This document shows positions 46,711-55,249 of a DNA stretch of 64,000 nucleotides, one piece after another. The position numbers were made by a program, and so were the translations under genes. Every line of letters begins with the position of its first letter. Within the stretch, counting starts at the first letter, position 1. This DNA comes from Shewanella hanedai (GTDB lineage: Bacteria > Pseudomonadota > Gammaproteobacteria > Enterobacterales > Shewanellaceae): positions 62,001 to 126,000 of the forward strand of contig NZ_VKGK01000008.1 in the NCBI RefSeq assembly GCF_007197645.1, in the 5' to 3' direction. The notes under the pieces are model-generated. The model was not told where the DNA came from, made no database searches, and saw only the letters and a list, made by a program, of their open reading frames with translations.

Positions 46711-48282
46711 ATGCAGCAACTTTCAACTTTAGATGTCAGTATTTTCATCATCTACGTACTTGGGCTCATTACCATTGCCTATTTTGTGTCACGGGAAAAA
46801 GTGGGACATCAAAAAGACGCCAGCGATTACTTCCTCGCAGGCAATAGCCTACCTTGGTGGGCCATCGGTGCCTCGCTGATCGCAGCAAACATCTCAGCGG
46901 AGCAGATTATCGGCATGTCAGGCTCCGGCTACGCCATGGGGCTGGCGATCGCCTCTTATGAGTGGATGGCAGCCATCACCTTGATCTTGGTCGGCAAGTA
47001 TTTCCTGCCTATTTTTTTGAAGAATAAAATCTTCACCATGCCTCAGTTCCTTGAGCAACGATTCGATCACAATGTCCGCATGGTCATGGCCTTCTTCTGG
47101 CTCGGGGTTTACATCTTGGTCAACCTCACTGCAATTTTATGGCTCGGCGCCTTAGCCATCAACACAGTTACAGGTGTTGATATCACAGTGGCAATGGCCT
47201 TTCTTGGTCTGTTCTCCCTCGCCTACTCGCTTTATGGTGGCCTCAAAGCCGTTGCCTACACGGATATTATCCAAGTCGTACTGCTCGTCTTCGGCGGCTT
47301 GTTCTTGTGTTACACCACCCTCAATATGATCAGTAATGACAATGGAGTAATAGAAGGATTCGGTCTACTGCTAGCGCAAGCGCCACAGAAATTCGACATG
47401 ATATTAAACCCAGAACATGAGCACTACATGAGCTTGCCTGGACTCTCCGTCCTGTTCGGCGGCATGTGGATCATGAACATCTCTTACTGGGGTTTTAACC
47501 AATACATCATTCAGCGTGCATTGGCGGCCAAGAGCTTAGGCGAAGCCCAAAAAGGGATCGTATTTGCTGCATTTCTGAAAGTGTTGATGCCAGTTATCGT
47601 GGTTCTGCCGGGTATTGCCGCTTATGTGCTAATGCCAGATTTAGACCCCGCCGATAAAGCCTATCCGATGTTGATGAGCTTAATGCCTTCAGGTATTAAA
47701 GGCTTAGTCTTCGCCGCGCTGGTTGCCGCCATCGTGTCATCACTGGGTTCAATGACCAATAGTATCTCAACCATCTTCACCATGGATATCTACAGTCACT
47801 ACCGCAAAGACAAGTCGCAGCAACACTATGTCAAAGTCGGCCGCTACGTCAGCTTACTTGCCATGCTCATCGCGCTACTGACCACTAAACCTCTACTCGG
47901 TGAGTTAGACCAAGCCTTCCAGTATATTCAGGAGTTTACCGGCTTCTTCACCCCAGGGATCGTGGTGATCTTCGTGATGGGCATGTTCTGGAAACGCACT
48001 ACAGCTAAGGGCGCGCTCACCGCCGCCTTAGGCTCTGCTGTGCTCTCACTGGCCTTCAAACTCGGCTTGCCTACATTGCCGTTTATGGATCGCGTTGGCT
48101 TAGTCTTTATCGCCTGTTTGGTCTTGGCGGCAGTGGTGTCTCATTTCGATAAGAGCTCTGCTGACGCTCAGAATCAGTCTGTGGATATTGCCACGGTGGA
48201 GTTTGCCACGAGCCGCTCGTATAACGTCTCTGCTATGGCGGTTATTCTGATTGTCGGGGCGTTTTATGTGTGTTGGTGGTAG
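46711..48282 (+). CDS. Sodium:solute symporter (SSS/SLC5 family), probable sugar transporter
   Basis: 523 residues with 13-14 predicted helices. The SLC5 blocks YFLAGNSLPWWAIGASLIAANISAEQIIGMSG and YGGLKAVAYTDIIQVVLL are present, and ALVAAIVSSLGSMTNSISTIFTMDIY carries the sodium-site serines. It is closest in feel to SglT/vSGLT-type sugar transporters. In this locus it would carry a sugar across the inner membrane after the TonB receptor brings it through the outer one. An AAGAGA ribosome site precedes the ATG. Confidence 0.9.
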   Translation: MQQLSTLDVSIFIIYVLGLITIAYFVSREKVGHQKDASDYFLAGNSLPWWAIGASLIAANISAEQIIGMSGSGYAMGLAIASYEWMAAITLILVGKYFLPIFLKNKIFTMPQFLEQRFDHNVRMVMAFFWLGVYILVNLTAILWLGALAINTVTGVDITVAMAFLGLFSLAYSLYGGLKAVAYTDIIQVVLLVFGGLFLCYTTLNMISNDNGVIEGFGLLLAQAPQKFDMILNPEHEHYMSLPGLSVLFGGMWIMNISYWGFNQYIIQRALAAKSLGEAQKGIVFAAFLKVLMPVIVVLPGIAAYVLMPDLDPADKAYPMLMSLMPSGIKGLVFAALVAAIVSSLGSMTNSISTIFTMDIYSHYRKDKSQQHYVKVGRYVSLLAMLIALLTTKPLLGELDQAFQYIQEFTGFFTPGIVVIFVMGMFWKRTTAKGALTAALGSAVLSLAFKLGLPTLPFMDRVGLVFIACLVLAAVVSHFDKSSADAQNQSVDIATVEFATSRSYNVSAMAVILIVGAFYVCWW

Positions 48283-48685
48283 ATGAGGGCCTATGTATAT
48301 GAACATAGGTTGAGTCATTTTTTGGGTTAGTTTGCCAACTGGGTTAGGTTGTTCCGAATGTTATGGAATGACTTAGCACTAGTAATAAGTGGATGCCTGC
48401 TAATTAATGAGTTATCTATTTAATACTTATAGACGACAGGTGTTTTTGTACTTAACGCCTGTCCGGCGAGGAATGTGTAGGCACTTCTGCGAAACGCCGT
48501 CAATCCATCCATGGAGGCTCTACCAAAACATCCTTGTTTTGGAAGCTCGCAGCCGTATCTACACCGGGTTATAACAAGCAAGGTCTCTCTTCGAGAGACC
48601 TTTAATAAGAAAAGTTTACTCTCATTTATTTATATAGCACACTCGTTGTGATCCATTAATTACAAGTCAGAAATGAGAGAGCTGT
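48283..48685. repeat. Non-coding spacer with a Shewanella-type interspersed sequence
   Basis: 400 bp lacking a gene. It includes a GC-richer block (about 48440-48575) with the stem-loop CCAAAACA-TCC-TTGTTTTGG at 48523-48542 and a palindromic CCATCCATGG nearby. I recall similar blocks scattered in Shewanella genomes, but copy number cannot be shown here. Confidence 0.4.
48581..48601. terminator. Hairpin terminator candidate
   Basis: AGGTCTCTC-TTC-GAGAGACCT followed by TTAAT; perfect 9-base stem upstream of the nuclease-like gene. Confidence 0.55.
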
Positions 48686-49702
48686 ATGGTAGGGAAGAAA
48701 ATATGGGCAAATGCAAAAGATAAACATACGAATAAATATGTTATAGGTACAGAACATCCACTCAAACTTTATTACGTATGGGAAGCAAGTAAGCTTCAAA
48801 AGACCAACCCGGCGCTCTTTGATAATCTTCAGTTCATGAGTACCCATCGTATTGAAGATGATCGTCGAAAAATGCATCTGCACACAAATGGATTCTTTAG
48901 ATATAACCCAAATCAAGCGCCGAAAGGTTCCGCTGACGGAGATTCGGACTCCATATCCCACATGCTAGCAATTGCAGCCATAACAAAACTCAGCAGCATA
49001 AACTTTGTGTGTGGTAGACAATCATTTGTAGTTAAACCTACTTCAGTAGATACCGAACAACGTATCCAACTCGTCTCAGAAGGTAAATATAAATACTACA
49101 TTCCAGACATTGTTTTCACGTTTAACGATGACTCACATTGGGCAAAAAGGTGGGGGAATAAGTTAGCCGTTGAAGTAAAGCATACGCATGCTTGTGAGCA
49201 AATAAAAATCAAAGACTTTGAGGGGCATGGTATCCCAATAGTAGAAGTGAGTATAGGTAGTGTATCTATTGAACAAAAATTCGAAACAAAGTCCCCCAAC
49301 ATGCAGCAGATGCAAGAATATTTCGAATATCTCTGCAAGATATTCGGAAATCAGGTGTACGGTAAGCTCTTATCCAACCCAGTCTCTTTGACATTTCATC
49401 AAGAAGCCATGGCCACCAAAATCAATGAATTAAATTTGGCCGAACACTCACATAAAACACTGAAAAGAAAACACGAAGCCCTTGAAACCACGGTTATGAA
49501 ACAAGGGGTTGACTTTAAACATAGCCAGGGGGAAATAGATACCCTCCGTCGAGAAATCGACACCAACATATCAAGTACAAATATGCAGAAAAGCAACATG
49601 CAGGCTGAGGTGGAAAAGCTCAAACTGAAATTGTTTCAGACAGAATCAGACCTTCAAGCTGAACGTTCAAAAGGATGGTTTGATAAGTTGCTCGGCAGGT
49701 AA
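48686..49702 (+). CDS. Putative PD-(D/E)xK nuclease-like protein with C-terminal coiled coil
   Basis: 338 residues. A central segment reads YYIPDIVFTFNDD, then KLAVEVKHTHA and GIPIVEVSIG: Asp141, Glu163 and Lys165 fit the PD-(D/E)xK nuclease core in the arrangement seen in CoiA-like proteins. Residues about 250-325 are a heptad-rich coiled coil (KRKHEALETTV, EIDTLRREI, VEKLKLKLFQTESDL). The N-terminal part (1-130) holds an SADGDSDSISHMLA segment typical of such nucleases. The gene converges on the ubiquitin-like operon, so it is likely a defence-related neighbour. I do not recognise a named family. Confidence 0.6.
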   Translation: MVGKKIWANAKDKHTNKYVIGTEHPLKLYYVWEASKLQKTNPALFDNLQFMSTHRIEDDRRKMHLHTNGFFRYNPNQAPKGSADGDSDSISHMLAIAAITKLSSINFVCGRQSFVVKPTSVDTEQRIQLVSEGKYKYYIPDIVFTFNDDSHWAKRWGNKLAVEVKHTHACEQIKIKDFEGHGIPIVEVSIGSVSIEQKFETKSPNMQQMQEYFEYLCKIFGNQVYGKLLSNPVSLTFHQEAMATKINELNLAEHSHKTLKRKHEALETTVMKQGVDFKHSQGEIDTLRREIDTNISSTNMQKSNMQAEVEKLKLKLFQTESDLQAERSKGWFDKLLGR

Positions 49703-49972
49703 AAAAAGATGTGAGCGTTATGTCTTTTACCAAAAAACTTTTATTATTTACGGCCTATGGCCGCTTAATTAAGGTCATGAAATTCCATTCTTGCTATAAA
49801 AAGCAGGACAAAGAGGACTGCTGTCTAATGTGAAATAGCTGCCTACCTTCCTTGCATCCTCCCTGACGCCCGGTGAAACCCTTCAGAGAAGCAAAGGATT
49901 TCCAACGGGGAATTGTTGTCGTGGGCTGAGGAGCTTAGATTAAAGGTGAAGGTTCACACTGACTCTACTAAT

Positions 49973-50485
49973 TTATTTTCCTAAACTTTGATTACTAACT
50001 TTAACACCTGTGCTTTTCGAAATTTGGCTTTCAAATCTCTTCAAAAAACCATCTACATTTAAGCCTGCGAAAAACGCTAACACAAAAAAAACATAGTTAG
50101 TATTTCCGATACCTGAACTTCCAAGAGTTATCAAGCCTATATTAATAATAAAATATGTAATTCCCCCCATAATCATTGATACGACAGGTCTAAGTAGATA
50201 CCACATCACCCATCTTGGTACCCATTGATTACGAACACAACGATTAAGGTATACAGCTCTTAAACAGTAAGTAGTGCCTCCCAGCAGCCCGAACAACACA
50301 CACTCCACTAGTAGCTGGTTAAACTTTACCCACTGAGGAAGACCTTCTTGAGACGCAGTAACATAATACGCAAAAGGAATGAGTAACAGGAATAAAAGAT
50401 AGAATGAGACACGTTTGATGTAATGAGTCCTGATATTATCGCTTTCATTACCAGCTTGATCTTCGTTTATTTCAGGTATGGGCAT
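49973..50485 (-). CDS. Four-helix membrane protein (last gene of ubiquitin-like operon)
   Basis: 170 residues with a soluble N-terminus of about 25 residues and four predicted helices (FYLLFLLLIPFAYYV, LLVECVLFGLLGGTTYCL, WYLLRPVVSMIMGGITYFI and NYVFFVLAFFAGLNVDGFL), ending in a short Lys/Ser tail. No named family is recognised. Its start overlaps the JAMM peptidase gene by 14 bases, so it belongs to the operon. In anti-phage operons a small membrane protein in this place is often the effector; that role is inferred from position only. Confidence 0.65.
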   Translation of the reverse strand: MPIPEINEDQAGNESDNIRTHYIKRVSFYLLFLLLIPFAYYVTASQEGLPQWVKFNQLLVECVLFGLLGGTTYCLRAVYLNRCVRNQWVPRWVMWYLLRPVVSMIMGGITYFIINIGLITLGSSGIGNTNYVFFVLAFFAGLNVDGFLKRFESQISKSTGVKVSNQSLGK

Positions 50486-50942
50486 TTAATTTATACTCTT
50501 TTGAGCCATCAGTTAGAACAACATGGCTTTTGACTACTTCACTGTTACTTAAAATGAATAATATAAAAAACTTCAGTTCATGTTTTGAGCTGTTGAATGT
50601 ACTTCTTATCGACTCTATATCTGAGCCTGATGGTTCGGGAAAAACCTCAGGGTGAGTATGCCAATCGCCCAAATAGTGTAAACCTTTAGAGTATTGCTCT
50701 TTAATCACACGATTAGCAGCCTTCTTCTCCCATATGAAACTAAATAGTGCACGTTTGTCTCCATTACTAGGTGTAGAGATTTCCTCAACAATTACTTGGT
50801 TACCTTTAAACGAACCAAACAACATTCCTCCAGCCTCATTCTGTGTCAAATTCTGTTTAAATTTTTCAAACTGTTCTATGGCTTTAAAAGAGAAAATAAG
50901 CTCGATACCAACACCTACAAAACGAATAGTGCAATTAGGCAT
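50472..50942 (-). CDS. JAMM/Mov34 metallopeptidase (Cap3-like deconjugase)
   Basis: 156 residues from ATG 50942. The JAMM metal site is complete: Glu in NEAGGMLFGS and HTHPEVFPEPSGSD, which fits H-x-H-x7-S-x-x-D exactly. Members next to E1/E2 genes remove ubiquitin-like conjugates; Cap3 of type II CBASS is the closest known role. The start overlaps the E2-E1 gene stop by 8 bases (ATGCCTAA). No C-terminal additions. Assignment to the JAMM fold is firm; the substrate is unknown. Confidence 0.85.
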   Translation of the reverse strand: MPNCTIRFVGVGIELIFSFKAIEQFEKFKQNLTQNEAGGMLFGSFKGNQVIVEEISTPSNGDKRALFSFIWEKKAANRVIKEQYSKGLHYLGDWHTHPEVFPEPSGSDIESIRSTFNSSKHELKFFILFILSNSEVVKSHVVLTDGSKEYKLNAHT

Positions 50943-52713
50943 AAATAAGTCTACTTCCTGTTCCAATTTGAGAGTACTGACTCCAACTTGAGTTCCACTG
51001 ACCATTATTATGAAACAAGAGACTCTCACTTCCTACCCACACCATGTAATGATCTTTTTCAAAATCAAGATTCCCTAACAAACAATTGATAGCAAGATCG
51101 GCAATAACACTTTGACCAAAACTTAATTCAATGGCTCCATATGGTTGAAACGAGCCACCACAAAGAGGTAAATCTAATTTCGTTTGAGTGGGAAACTCTG
51201 CAACTGTCCCTTTAAACTGACCACAATTATCATATAAAGACAAATAATCATGTTTACCTATCCCACACAAATATGCGTGAGTCGCAACAGCATGTGGTTC
51301 GGTAAACCCAAACAGGATAGGGCATTCTATAACTTCTTTAACAGATAACTCCATCAAGGCGACATCAACTCCCCATTCACCGGTAGTATTAATGATCAAA
51401 TCGCAACTTTTTAAGTGTTCAAGAACTGAATCTTCATAGATCCAATTAGCGCAACTTATTGACTCAACATTTACCCACGGAAAATATGAAGATACAGCCA
51501 GCTGACATCCTTTCGCTTTGTTTTCCCCAAGGTAAGCATAAGTCAGCCAATGCCTACCTAAATTAGCTGGTTCTAGCCTATCAATATCAATTAGACATAA
51601 ATTAGATACTCCCGCTTTAATAATCAGCGGTACCAATTCGGAGCCTAAAGACCCAACCCCAATAATTGCAACTCTATTTCGGCAGATTTGTGGCAACAAC
51701 TTATTGTGCCCTCTTCCCAAAATCCAACTTTGATCAATTCTATCTACGTTCAGTCCTTTCAACGTCTGGTTCATTGCGCGTGAACATAGAACATTAGCTG
51801 TAACTTTTCGGTCTCTGAAACCATTACCTAAGTTCACTATTTTTCTACTAGGGTAATTTCCATTCCCTCTCTGCAAACAATTCGCAGCCAGTTGCATTGA
51901 GACAAAACATGGACCGTTATTCGTATTGACCTTTATAAGAAATTTCGGATTGTTACTATCACCAGCAATCATGCTTCCAATGAGCTCTTTTGCTTTCAGA
52001 AGATCACCAAGCTGAGTTGATAGTAAACTCACTATTTCATTTAACTTTTCAGGGTATTGAGACGGGATCCAAGGCTTATCCAACACCAATAAAAAGCTGT
52101 TACTAATAGAAATATTTTTGGAGTTTGAGTCTACCTTTTCAATCCATGAGCTCAACTCATCCTTTGAGTCAGCAAATATTGTAGTACCGTTCAGATACGC
52201 AACATATATCAATCTGCAACCCCCTGTTTCAGAGCATAAGCTAGAAACAAGAGAGGGTGTTTTGACATGTGAGTTCCAATAACTTAAAAAGCCGTTATTG
52301 AAATCTTCATTAAGTTCTCCAGTTAGCGTGCTTTCTAACAGTTTATGCGCATCAATGACCAGAGATTCCACATAACATATATCTCTAGAGTCGAACAAAA
52401 CCTGATCACTCCATACGCACATTTTACTGTCAGCCTCTATATGAGGAAATTCAGATTGAGGTATTTCTGGTTTGACATATATCCATGGCTTTTTATATGG
52501 AAATATACAATTCACTGGAACTACAACCAAAATGTTCAACTTTTCACCAAACATTTCAATGTTAGTTGGGATGATCCAGCCTCTATCTATTTCCTCAAAA
52601 GGCAAGTCAAGCAGCCATTGCTCTGCCATTTGTTCAACAAGCCTGAAGGCATTGAAACGTTGTCTTAACAATCTATCAAGAGCATTAAGTGCAGACAACT
52701 TGGCCTCACGCAT
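50935..52713 (-). CDS. E2-E1 fusion ubiquitin-transfer protein (Cap2-like)
   Basis: 592 residues from ATG 52713 (GTG 52728 is possible). Residues about 1-130 are an E2-like domain: the FPHIEADSKMCVW block places a catalytic Cys at 99, as in Cap2. A middle domain follows. The ThiF/E1 domain (about 340-575) has the ATP loop VAIIGVGSLGS, IDIDRLEPANLGRH, and a candidate E1 cysteine at 518 in LPLCGGSFQPYG. In type II CBASS, Cap2 conjugates the cyclase C-terminus to targets. Here no cyclase gene is present; a metallo-beta-lactamase-fold gene lies upstream instead, overlapping by 8 bases (ATGCGTGA). The conjugated protein is therefore unknown. Confidence 0.88.
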   Translation of the reverse strand: MREAKLSALNALDRLLRQRFNAFRLVEQMAEQWLLDLPFEEIDRGWIIPTNIEMFGEKLNILVVVPVNCIFPYKKPWIYVKPEIPQSEFPHIEADSKMCVWSDQVLFDSRDICYVESLVIDAHKLLESTLTGELNEDFNNGFLSYWNSHVKTPSLVSSLCSETGGCRLIYVAYLNGTTIFADSKDELSSWIEKVDSNSKNISISNSFLLVLDKPWIPSQYPEKLNEIVSLLSTQLGDLLKAKELIGSMIAGDSNNPKFLIKVNTNNGPCFVSMQLAANCLQRGNGNYPSRKIVNLGNGFRDRKVTANVLCSRAMNQTLKGLNVDRIDQSWILGRGHNKLLPQICRNRVAIIGVGSLGSELVPLIIKAGVSNLCLIDIDRLEPANLGRHWLTYAYLGENKAKGCQLAVSSYFPWVNVESISCANWIYEDSVLEHLKSCDLIINTTGEWGVDVALMELSVKEVIECPILFGFTEPHAVATHAYLCGIGKHDYLSLYDNCGQFKGTVAEFPTQTKLDLPLCGGSFQPYGAIELSFGQSVIADLAINCLLGNLDFEKDHYMVWVGSESLLFHNNGQWNSSWSQYSQIGTGSRLIYA

Positions 52714-53890
52714 AGATATTACGTCCACTCTTGTTTACAGCATTAGGGTTCTCTGAATTTGCAAATGAAACTTTCCCTGTCCCACTACTTTTGCTTCCAC
52801 AACTAAATGTTATAACAAGAGATGTGCCTTTATTTTCACTATCTGTCTGATCTGACACCATGAGGAATTCACCATCAGCAGCAGATACTATGTCTTCATA
52901 TTCAGATTTAGCTAACTTTGACGGAGGCGTTTTCTCTCCAAAAGGCCTACTACTAGTTACTATCATCGCATTTGAATTAGCGTAAGAAAGGGCACCTTTT
53001 GCGGATTCATTAACCTTAGGGTTTTCACTATTAGACTCACTATCATCAGAGATAGAACGCCATGAACAGTGATGAGGTGTCTGGAGAACATCATAGCTTA
53101 ATAGCGGAGTTGAACACTCGGATACCATTCTATCATTAAGTAGCTCCCAACACTTAACACCTGCATCTCCACCTGTAAGAAACTGATGTGAAAAGCCATA
53201 CTCATCTTTTATACAAATATTAAGAATAACACTTGAGTCATTCTTACATAATTCGTCTTCGTCAGTAGGCACATCTTGCTTGTCAGCAGGCCCTAATAAC
53301 AAAGCATCTATTGAGTTGTCATTTAGACCCGAATTTAGAGAAACAAACTTACTGTAAAGCTTCGCTACTATTTGCTCAAAACCTTCTGTTTTTCCATCTT
53401 CATCCTCAGTAAGAATTACAATTCCGTCTCCGTCTTTTTGGGTAAATAGGTAACCTGAGTCTTTAAACAATTTAGCCCTACGCTTCGCCTCTTTGTTCAA
53501 GTCCTTAGCATCCTGACAAAGCTCATTCATGCCAGTTCCACCATTAATTGGTTTTCTACTCGCTCTACGAAATACTCGTGGTGATGACCAGATTTCATTA
53601 ATTATCACTTTGTCAGACGCTAAATTCCAATCATCAGGAGACCCAGTGTGAAAAATCTCACTAAAACCTCGAACATGGTCAAGATCTGGATGAGTCGAAA
53701 CAAACACATCTAGATATAAGCGATCTAAATTATCTCGAACTAAACGTTCTCTAAGAATTTCCTTTACATCGATATCTGCACTTTGACGATAGTTACAATC
53801 AATCAAAATCCGCTTACTATTAGCTGTGGTAATCAAAACCATGTCGCCATTGTCTACAGGGAAAAATTCAATCGTTGGCTTTACACTCAT
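52706..53890 (-). CDS. ComEC-type metallo-beta-lactamase-fold hydrolase (first gene of ubiquitin-like operon)
   Basis: 394 residues from ATG 53890, chosen because GGAGG stands six bases upstream. The fold is marked by FFPVDNGDMVLITTANSKRILIDC, the metal motif FVSTHPDLDHVRGF, the later ligand HQFLTGGDAG and LQTPHHCSW, as in the ComEC/Rec2 hydrolase domain. The last ~35 residues are low-complexity (Ser, Gly, Asn, Lys) and end in GRNIYA, a flexible tail. It heads the operon in the place that a cyclic-nucleotide synthetase holds in type II CBASS. ComEC-type domains are thought to act as nucleases or phosphodiesterases; the substrate here is unknown. Confidence 0.8.
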   Translation of the reverse strand: MSVKPTIEFFPVDNGDMVLITTANSKRILIDCNYRQSADIDVKEILRERLVRDNLDRLYLDVFVSTHPDLDHVRGFSEIFHTGSPDDWNLASDKVIINEIWSSPRVFRRASRKPINGGTGMNELCQDAKDLNKEAKRRAKLFKDSGYLFTQKDGDGIVILTEDEDGKTEGFEQIVAKLYSKFVSLNSGLNDNSIDALLLGPADKQDVPTDEDELCKNDSSVILNICIKDEYGFSHQFLTGGDAGVKCWELLNDRMVSECSTPLLSYDVLQTPHHCSWRSISDDSESNSENPKVNESAKGALSYANSNAMIVTSSRPFGEKTPPSKLAKSEYEDIVSAADGEFLMVSDQTDSENKGTSLVITFSCGSKSSGTGKVSFANSENPNAVNKSGRNIYA

Positions 53891-54169
53891 ATTAACCTCC
53901 ATTTATCAAATCTAGTCGTCTAACAAAGTACTGATATCTTCATATAACTCTGCAAATGATTTATTTAAATTTTTCTGTACAGATCTATCCCTTGCTTCTG
54001 TTTAGTATCCACCAAACTATCCATACAGAATTCTTAATCTCTCTTTCGAATATCTATGGTATTTCAGGAAAATACCGCTCAGGTTATAGCTAGCACAGTG
54101 AGCGTTCATTTTTTAGAACGGCATTTATATTGCACAACGAGTCGGCATACTTGGATGGAGAGAGAATTA

Positions 54170-54295
54170 GATAAATATCAAAGAATTAAATCCTGATATG
54201 TAAACTGAAACATCGTCCCTGATGCAAGTGCCCTCCGTTACCATGAAGGTATTGGGGTTCATCCTTGTTGTACTTCTTTAACGTCAATAACATCG
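54170..54295 (+). repeat. Interspersed repeat copy A
   Basis: It begins GATAAATATCAA and contains ACATCGTCCCTGATGCAAGTG, GTTACCA-GAAGGTA and TTCATCCTTGT. Copies B (57988-58155) and C (60271-60415) share the same order of blocks in the same orientation. It is a non-coding repeat of unknown nature; a role as recombination site or RNA structure is possible. Confidence 0.55.
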
Positions 54296-54540
54296 CTAAC
54301 GCTAATTAATTACGGTAAATAATATACCGTTCTGTATAGACGGTGTCGAACACCTAACCGTATCATTTTGTATCACTTTAAATTCATTAAGCGATACCTA
54401 AGGCAACCTACCTCAGGGCTTCAAACAAGAGAAAGGGGCTTTAATTAAGTAATACCAAGCCATATCTTATTGTTCAAATGTGGTCGCAGGTTACAGCAGA
54501 TCCCCTAAAGAAACACCGGATAGCCTATTCTTTGATTTAC

Positions 54541-54600
54541 CTCCAGCTTTTCTCCGTGAACTCCGTGTAGCGCTCCGCTCCGTGGTAAGAATCTCTTTTT
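54541..54600 (+). repeat. Direct repeat P, copy 1
   Basis: CTCCAGCTTTTCTCCGTGAA and on through CTCCGTGTAGCGC ... CCGTGGT. The same text recurs at 54815-54880 with few differences. Confidence 0.7.
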
Positions 54601-54735
54601 ACGAGTAAAGAATGGATCCCGGAACAAGCCCGGGATGACGGCAAATGCTCAACTTGGCTTTTTACTGTAAGCAAAGCGTTACTGTAGCCGCAGGCTATTC
54701 CGTGAGCAACGCGTCCTGTAGACATTTCTTTTCAA

Positions 54736-54803
54736 CTCGCAGTGAGCTTGCGAACGACCTCGTAGGCACAAAGTGCCGTCCTAGCAGGGCGAAGCCCGCC
54801 CTT
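54736..54803 (+). repeat. Direct repeat Q, copy 1
   Basis: About 68 bases beginning CTCGCAGTGAGCTTGCGAAC and ending GCGAAGCCCGCCCTT. It is nearly identical to 55005-55072. The GGGCGAAGCCCGCCC end can form a hairpin. Confidence 0.75.
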
Positions 54804-54814
54804 CTGAGCTTCAA

Positions 54815-54880
54815 CCTCCAGCTTTTCTCCGTGAACTCCGTGTAGCGCAGCGCTCCGTGGTGAGAACGCTCTTTTCCCCT
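54815..54880 (+). repeat. Direct repeat P, copy 2
   Basis: Second copy of the CTCCAGCTTTTCTCCGTGAA block. A nearby stretch at 54911-54940 (CACCGAGGACACGAAG ... CACGGAGA) is an inverted, shorter relative of the same words. Confidence 0.7.
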
Positions 54881-55004
54881 CCACTCAAACTACGAGATAA
54901 AAGCGATTCACCACCGAGGACACGAAGAACACGGAGAGAAGCAACTGCCAAAGTTATATGGCATCTTAAGTTGTCATCTCTTGAACTTATCGCAGCGCAG
55001 CGAT

Positions 55005-55072
55005 CTCGTAGTGAGCTTACGAACGACCTCGTAGGCACAAAGTGCCGTCCTAGCAGGGCGAAGCCCGCCCTT
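55005..55072 (+). repeat. Direct repeat Q, copy 2
   Basis: Second copy of the 68-base block ending GCGAAGCCCGCCCTTT; only a few base changes from 54736-54803. Confidence 0.75.
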
Positions 55073-55249
55073 TATTGTGGTGAGGACGCTCTTTTCCCCT
55101 TCCCTCAAACTTCAAGATAAGTAAGAAATATGGCTGCGCTCTCTTTTTGTTGTCTTTTTGTTACTGGGAGTATTAAGCTGTTGATTGCAAAACATCCGGT
55201 AAAAAGATGACTATCTCATTCAAGCAAGGCTATTAGGTCAAAATCAACA

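Larger units (their letters stand above)
53891..55249. other. Long non-coding region with interspersed repeats
   Basis: About 1.36 kb without a convincing gene. The left part should hold the promoter of the ubiquitin-like operon. It also carries one copy of the GATGCAAGTG-type repeat (about 54170-54295) and two pairs of direct repeats (54541-55072) listed separately. Short open frames inside it are made of repeat sequence and do not look coding. Confidence 0.55.

Noticed and set aside
50472..53890. Standard type II CBASS
   Set aside because: E2-E1 and JAMM fit, but no nucleotidyltransferase-fold gene is present in or next to the operon.
54857..55120. Open frames within repeats P and Q
   Set aside because: Translated text (RPSRAKPAL and similar) recurs simply because the DNA repeats; no start signals or domains.
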